DNA from: JBEKYD01 sp052325345
Lineage (GTDB): Bacteria > Acidobacteriota > Terriglobia > Bryobacterales > Bryobacteraceae
Reading direction: 5' to 3'
Assembly: GCA_052325345.1 (NCBI GenBank)
Contig: JBKQVG010000439.1
Coordinates: 1-10,333 of the forward strand
Length of the DNA: 10,333 bases
The notes under the pieces were generated by a model. The model worked only from the letters and a program-made list of their open reading frames with translations, had not been told where the DNA came from and did no database searches. Shown here one piece after another: positions 7,208 to 10,333 of the stretch. The first letter of the stretch is position 1. Each line of letters opens with the position of its first letter. Made by a program: the position numbers and the translations under genes.

Positions 7208-8164
7208 ATGAAGGATCCCGTCACCTGGCTCTACCCGCCGATCGAGCCCTACAGCACGGGCCGGCTCCAGGTCTCACCCGTCCACGAGATCTACTTCGAG
7301 GAAAGCGGAAACCCCTCCGGTAAGCCGGCGGTGTTTCTGCACGGCGGTCCCGGCGGCGGCTCCGATCCCAAGCAGCGCCGCTTCTTCCACCCCGAAAAGT
7401 ACCGCATCGTCAACTTCGACCAGCGCGGCTGCGGCAAGAGCACGCCATACGCTTCTCTCGAAGGCAACACCACCTGGGACCTGGTCGCCGACATCGAGAA
7501 AGTCCGCGAGCGCCTTGGCATTGACCGCTGGCAGGTGTTCGGCGGGTCCTGGGGCTCCACCCTCGCCCTCGCCTACTCCGAGACTCATCCCGATCGCGTC
7601 GCCGAACTCATCCTCCGCGGCGTCTTCCTCCTCCGCAAGCGGGAAATCGACTGGTTCTATCAGCGCGGCGCGTCGGTCCTGTTTCCGGACGCCTGGGAGC
7701 CTTACCTCTCCCACATTCCCGAGGCCGAGCGCGGCGACCTGCTCTCGGCGTACCACCGGCGGCTAACCAGCGACGATCCGGCCGTGCGCCTGGCCGCCGC
7801 GAAAATTTGGAGCGGATGGGAAGGCGCCACATCGAAGCTCCTGCCTGACGCCGCCTTCACGGGCCACTACGAAGAGGATGAGTTCGCCCTCGCTTTTGCG
7901 CGCATCGAGGCCCACTACTTCTTCCATAAAGGCTTTTTCGAAACCGACGACCAGTTGCTGCGCGACGCCTCGCGGATCCGCCATATCCCCGGGACGATCG
8001 TGCAGGGCCGTTACGACGTTGTCTGCCCCATGGAAAGCGCGTGGGCGCTCCATCGCGCGTGGCCCGAGGCCGATCTGGTCATCACGCCCGACAGCGGCCA
8101 CAGCGCCTTCGACCCGCCGAACAGCCGCGCGCTGGTCGCCGCGACGGACAAGTTCGCGGGGTAG
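7208..8164 (+). CDS. pip: Proline iminopeptidase (prolyl aminopeptidase)
   Basis: This 318-aa cytoplasmic serine peptidase releases N-terminal proline from peptides (alpha/beta-hydrolase, family S33). It begins LYPPIEPYSTGRL as family members do. It contains the oxyanion motif HGGPGGG, the phrase NFDQRGCGKSTP, the nucleophile S114 in GGSWGST, D270 in GRYDVVCP and H298 in DSGHS. The spacing of this triad equals that of the characterised Xanthomonas enzyme shifted by four residues, from memory. The full length is typical and intact. Two ATGs are possible, 7178 (328 aa) and 7208; neither has a clear ribosome site, and I prefer 7208 because it matches the usual N-terminus. The element's right end is only 50 bp upstream, so its original promoter context has changed. 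Confidence 0.93.
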   Translation: MKDPVTWLYPPIEPYSTGRLQVSPVHEIYFEESGNPSGKPAVFLHGGPGGGSDPKQRRFFHPEKYRIVNFDQRGCGKSTPYASLEGNTTWDLVADIEKVRERLGIDRWQVFGGSWGSTLALAYSETHPDRVAELILRGVFLLRKREIDWFYQRGASVLFPDAWEPYLSHIPEAERGDLLSAYHRRLTSDDPAVRLAAAKIWSGWEGATSKLLPDAAFTGHYEEDEFALAFARIEAHYFFHKGFFETDDQLLRDASRIRHIPGTIVQGRYDVVCPMESAWALHRAWPEADLVITPDSGHSAFDPPNSRALVAATDKFAG

Positions 8165-8204
8165 CGTTCGCTGGTTCTGATGTCGGGGTGCGGCCGGTAG
8201 GGAC

Positions 8205-8218
8205 GGCGGTCGACCGCC
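8205..8218. repeat. 14-bp perfect palindrome between pip and the GH28 gene
   Basis: GGCGGTCGACCGCC is perfectly self-complementary. It lies in the 113-bp gap after pip. It has no T-run and could be a protein site or part of a chromosomal palindromic repeat family. Confidence 0.35.
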
Positions 8219-8277
8219 CGCGCCACCCCCTTTCGCCCGCGCCTCCAACTTGTTACCATCGGCGCGTCGAGGCAATC

Positions 8278-9681
8278 ATGGCTTACAAATTTTCTCCGTT
8301 CTTAGCCGGGCTGGCATTGATGGCGGTGGCGGCGCCGCCGCCGCAACGCGCCGCCGCGGCGCGGGATGAAATCACCGCGGCCCTTCCGGTAATTCCGGAC
8401 GCCAGGTTCAACCTGTTGGATTATGGGGCGAAAGGCGACGGCAAGACGCTGAACACGGAGGCCTTCAAGAGCGCCGTGGCTGCCATCGCCAAGGCTGGGG
8501 GCGGCCACCTCATCGTGCCGGCCGGAACGTTTAAGACCCTGCAATTCATGCTGACCAGCCACATGGACCTGCACCTGGAGGCCGGCGCCATCATCAAGGC
8601 GCCGACTACTTTCCAGGAGTACGGCATTCCCGATCCGAACTTACCCCGCGCGGAGCCGGTAAGGCCGCCGGCGGGCGGCCAGTCCCCGTCCGGGCGAAAC
8701 CGGGTCCCTCCCTTGATTTCCTGCCCGCCCGGAACCACCGACCTGGCGATCACCGGCTCCGGCGCCATCGATGGATCGGGCGCCATGTTCTGGATATGGT
8801 CGAATCGGGCGGCGCGCTACCATGCCCCCGGCCGCACCATAGTTCCCCGGCCCATGCTGATCGCTTTCAACGGTGTCACGCGGCTGCACGTCGACGGCGT
8901 CACGCTCACCAACTCGCCCGCGTTTCACCTGGCGCCGCAAGGCAACGACATCACCATCGAAAACGTGCGCATCGTGGCTCCCAGCGACTCTCCCAATACC
9001 GACGCCATCGACCCGGGCGGGCAGCGCATCGTGATCCGCAAATGCGAGCTCGACATCGGCGACGACAATGTGGCATTAAAGGGCGGTGGACGCGATATTC
9101 TGATCGAGGACCTCACCTGCCTGCACGGCCACGGCATCTCGATCGGCAGCGGCACGCGCGACGGCTTCAGCCACGTGATTGTCCGCCGCTGTACTTTCGA
9201 TGGAACCGACAACGGTTTGCGCATCAAGTCCTACCGCGGCGGCGGCGGCGAAGTCCACGATATCCGCTTTTCCGATATCGTCATGAAGAACGTGCGGCGG
9301 CCTTTCGATATCAACATGCTCTACAACGGCAATGCCGGCCTGGCCACCGATGTGGGGCCGCGCCAGGCCGAGCCGGGGCAAACGCAGTTTATCCCGAATT
9401 TTCACGATATCCATGTCACCAACCTGACGGTCACGCGTTCCCCCGTCGCCGGCCGGATTATCGGACTGCCCGAACAGTTGGCCAACGCCATCACCTTCAC
9501 CAATGCCAAGTTCCAAAGCACGCGCGGTTTCCTGGTCCAGGACGCCAAGGATGTCGTGTTCCAGAATACCCAGTTCGAGATAGCCATCGGCGACCCGTTG
9601 GTGCTGGATAACGGATCGGTAAAGTGGAACGGGAAACTAATGAGCGGATCGCGCGGCGGTTCACCGGAGCCTTTCTATTGA
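8278..9681 (+). CDS. Secreted GH28-family glycoside hydrolase (polygalacturonase-like)
   Basis: This 467-aa enzyme is predicted to hydrolyse pectic polysaccharide by an inverting mechanism outside the cytoplasm. A signal peptide is likely (residues 1-27, ending near APPPQRAAAA). NLLDYGAKGDGKTLNTEAF opens the right-handed beta-helix domain. The GH28 catalytic motifs are all present in order: NTD with D242, GDDN with D262 and D263, GHG with H285, and RIK with R315 and K317. The length is typical for the family. The ATG at 8278 has GAGG five bases upstream. It lies 113 bp downstream of pip on the same strand and may or may not share its transcript. Exact substrate (polygalacturonate, rhamnogalacturonan or xylogalacturonan) cannot be read from the sequence. 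Confidence 0.93.
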   Translation: MAYKFSPFLAGLALMAVAAPPPQRAAAARDEITAALPVIPDARFNLLDYGAKGDGKTLNTEAFKSAVAAIAKAGGGHLIVPAGTFKTLQFMLTSHMDLHLEAGAIIKAPTTFQEYGIPDPNLPRAEPVRPPAGGQSPSGRNRVPPLISCPPGTTDLAITGSGAIDGSGAMFWIWSNRAARYHAPGRTIVPRPMLIAFNGVTRLHVDGVTLTNSPAFHLAPQGNDITIENVRIVAPSDSPNTDAIDPGGQRIVIRKCELDIGDDNVALKGGGRDILIEDLTCLHGHGISIGSGTRDGFSHVIVRRCTFDGTDNGLRIKSYRGGGGEVHDIRFSDIVMKNVRRPFDINMLYNGNAGLATDVGPRQAEPGQTQFIPNFHDIHVTNLTVTRSPVAGRIIGLPEQLANAITFTNAKFQSTRGFLVQDAKDVVFQNTQFEIAIGDPLVLDNGSVKWNGKLMSGSRGGSPEPFY

Positions 9682-9795
9682 TGCGGAAGGTTCGCAGGGC
9701 GGAACATAGATAAAGTCTCCGAACTCCTGAGGTCGCCCCAGCATTTTGCTCGGTCACGGAAAGTGAGATGACCCATCTTTCGCGCCGCATGTGGG

Positions 9796-9852
9796 GCAGG
9801 TTGGTAACCTGCGGACCGATTGTCAATCGGTCCAGCCGGGCCTCAGCCCGGC
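9796..9852. repeat. Three back-to-back perfect hairpins
   Basis: GCAGGTT-GGT-AACCTGC (9796-9812), GGACCGATT-GTC-AATCGGTCC (9813-9833) and GCCGGGC-CTCA-GCCCGGC (9835-9852) follow each other with at most one base between. Each stem is perfect. The remainder of 9682-9999 holds no convincing gene. The array resembles palindromic extragenic elements dispersed in some Acidobacteriota genomes. It could also terminate transcription from the GH28 gene, although no T-run follows. Confidence 0.7.
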
Positions 9853-9999
9853 CGCGCGCCGGAGGGGACGAAACCCGGCTCGACCCAATTCCACGGCATC
9901 AGGAGGTCGGAGTCTCCACCCTGAGCGTTATGCTTGAGTACGTAGCGGTCTGGCGGGGTGGAAGTCGGCCCGGCGCCGGCGGCCGCGGGAGGAGTTGAC

Positions 10000-10083
10000 A
10001 TGCTCCACAAGGGCACGGCAAAGAAGGTCACGATCTTCGTCAATGAGGACACGCAGCACCACTTTGTCCCCCTGTGCGACTAG
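10000..10083 (+). pseudogene. Truncated DUF190-family gene (27 codons)
   Basis: GGAGGAG precedes the ATG at 10000. The frame reads MLHKGTAKKVTIFVNEDTQH then HFVPLCD and stops. The first 20 or so residues are a clear match, from memory, to the start of DUF190 proteins, PII-like folds of about 100 residues often encoded next to the fluoride channel gene crcB. Everything after residue 27 is missing and the DNA changes to unrelated sequence. The frame that ends at 9998, one base before this ATG, finishes with VSTLSVMLEYVAVWRGG..., which could be a decayed CrcB C-terminus, but that is weak. This is therefore a remnant. Confidence 0.6.
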
Positions 10084-10333
10084 CCGGTGCCAACGCGCTT
10101 GTCATTTCGACGGCGGACTCGCCTGTCACTTCAGTCGCGCCAGGCGCGGTGAGCGGCTTCAGTGCGACGGACGACATCTCCATCGCCAATGCGGCGGGCA
10201 GCATCACGATCGACCAGCCGGTGCAATCCAGTGGCGGCGGCGCGATCACCCTGATCGCCGATGCGATGACGGTGGATGCCGCCGTCGAAAGCAGCGGCAT
10301 TCTGACGGTTGCCCCGACCTCGGCCGCATCGAG
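10047..10333 (+). CDS. Haemagglutinin-like beta-helix sequence (partial, no clear start)
   Basis: A frame open from 10047 (possible GTG at 10074) runs off the right edge. It reads ANALVISTADSP...ISIANAAGSITIDQPVQSSG then GGAITLIADAMTVDAAVESSG. Alternating short strands with 'IT-polar-hydrophobic' and SSGG turns are typical of filamentous-haemagglutinin or autotransporter passenger domains. There is no signal peptide, ribosome site or TPS domain, and the frame overlaps the truncated DUF190 remnant. It may thus be an internal piece of a large adhesin gene joined here by rearrangement. Codon use is high-GC like the chromosome. Confidence 0.4.

Noticed and set aside
8041..8277. Upstream extension of the GH28 enzyme overlapping pip
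   Set aside because: The frame is open but overlaps pip out of frame. The ATG at 8278 has GAGG upstream and gives a proper signal peptide.

Overview
The window looks like chromosome of a high-GC, soil-type bacterium, most likely an Acidobacteriota member near Solibacter or Bryobacter. This placement rests on protein style: a CHC2-finger protein with a CWxPExxxxGDRT motif, an integrase with a GLRPEECYRLRW motif, and a GH28 enzyme next to a proline iminopeptidase. It is an inference, not a database result.

The centre of the window is a compact integrated mobile element of about 6.8 kb. It sits in the 3' end of a tRNA-Arg(CCG) gene (267-343) and is bounded by a perfect 48-bp direct repeat (296-343 and 7110-7157), which is the duplicated tRNA 3' end. 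Reading on the minus strand from the interior outward it carries: an unrecognised 287-aa protein with an XRE-like helix-turn-helix at its C-terminus; an AlpA/Xis-like small DNA-binding protein; a CHC2 zinc-finger plus winged-helix protein; about 900 bp without genes but with three distinct short-repeat arrays; a small serine recombinase behind a near-consensus, apparently leaderless promoter; and a tyrosine integrase whose last 21 codons and stop are antisense to the tRNA. On the plus strand are two cargo genes, an exported 327-aa protein and a 125-aa two-helix membrane protein, neither recognised.

The likely division of labour is as follows. The tyrosine integrase works on the 48-bp att core. 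The AlpA-like protein is a candidate excisionase. The CHC2 protein and the repeat-rich gap resemble a replication module of the excised circle. The serine recombinase may resolve multimers. The plus-strand pair is cargo of unknown benefit.

Left of the element are the divergent start of a secreted-protein gene (1-52) and the tRNA-Arg gene with a near-consensus promoter. Right of it is ordinary chromosome: proline iminopeptidase (pip), a GH28 polygalacturonase-like secreted enzyme, then a scrambled stretch. That stretch has three back-to-back perfect hairpins, a DUF190 gene cut to 27 codons, and an open frame with haemagglutinin-like beta-helix sequence that runs off the window. Before insertion pip began only about 20-50 bp after the tRNA; the element now separates them.
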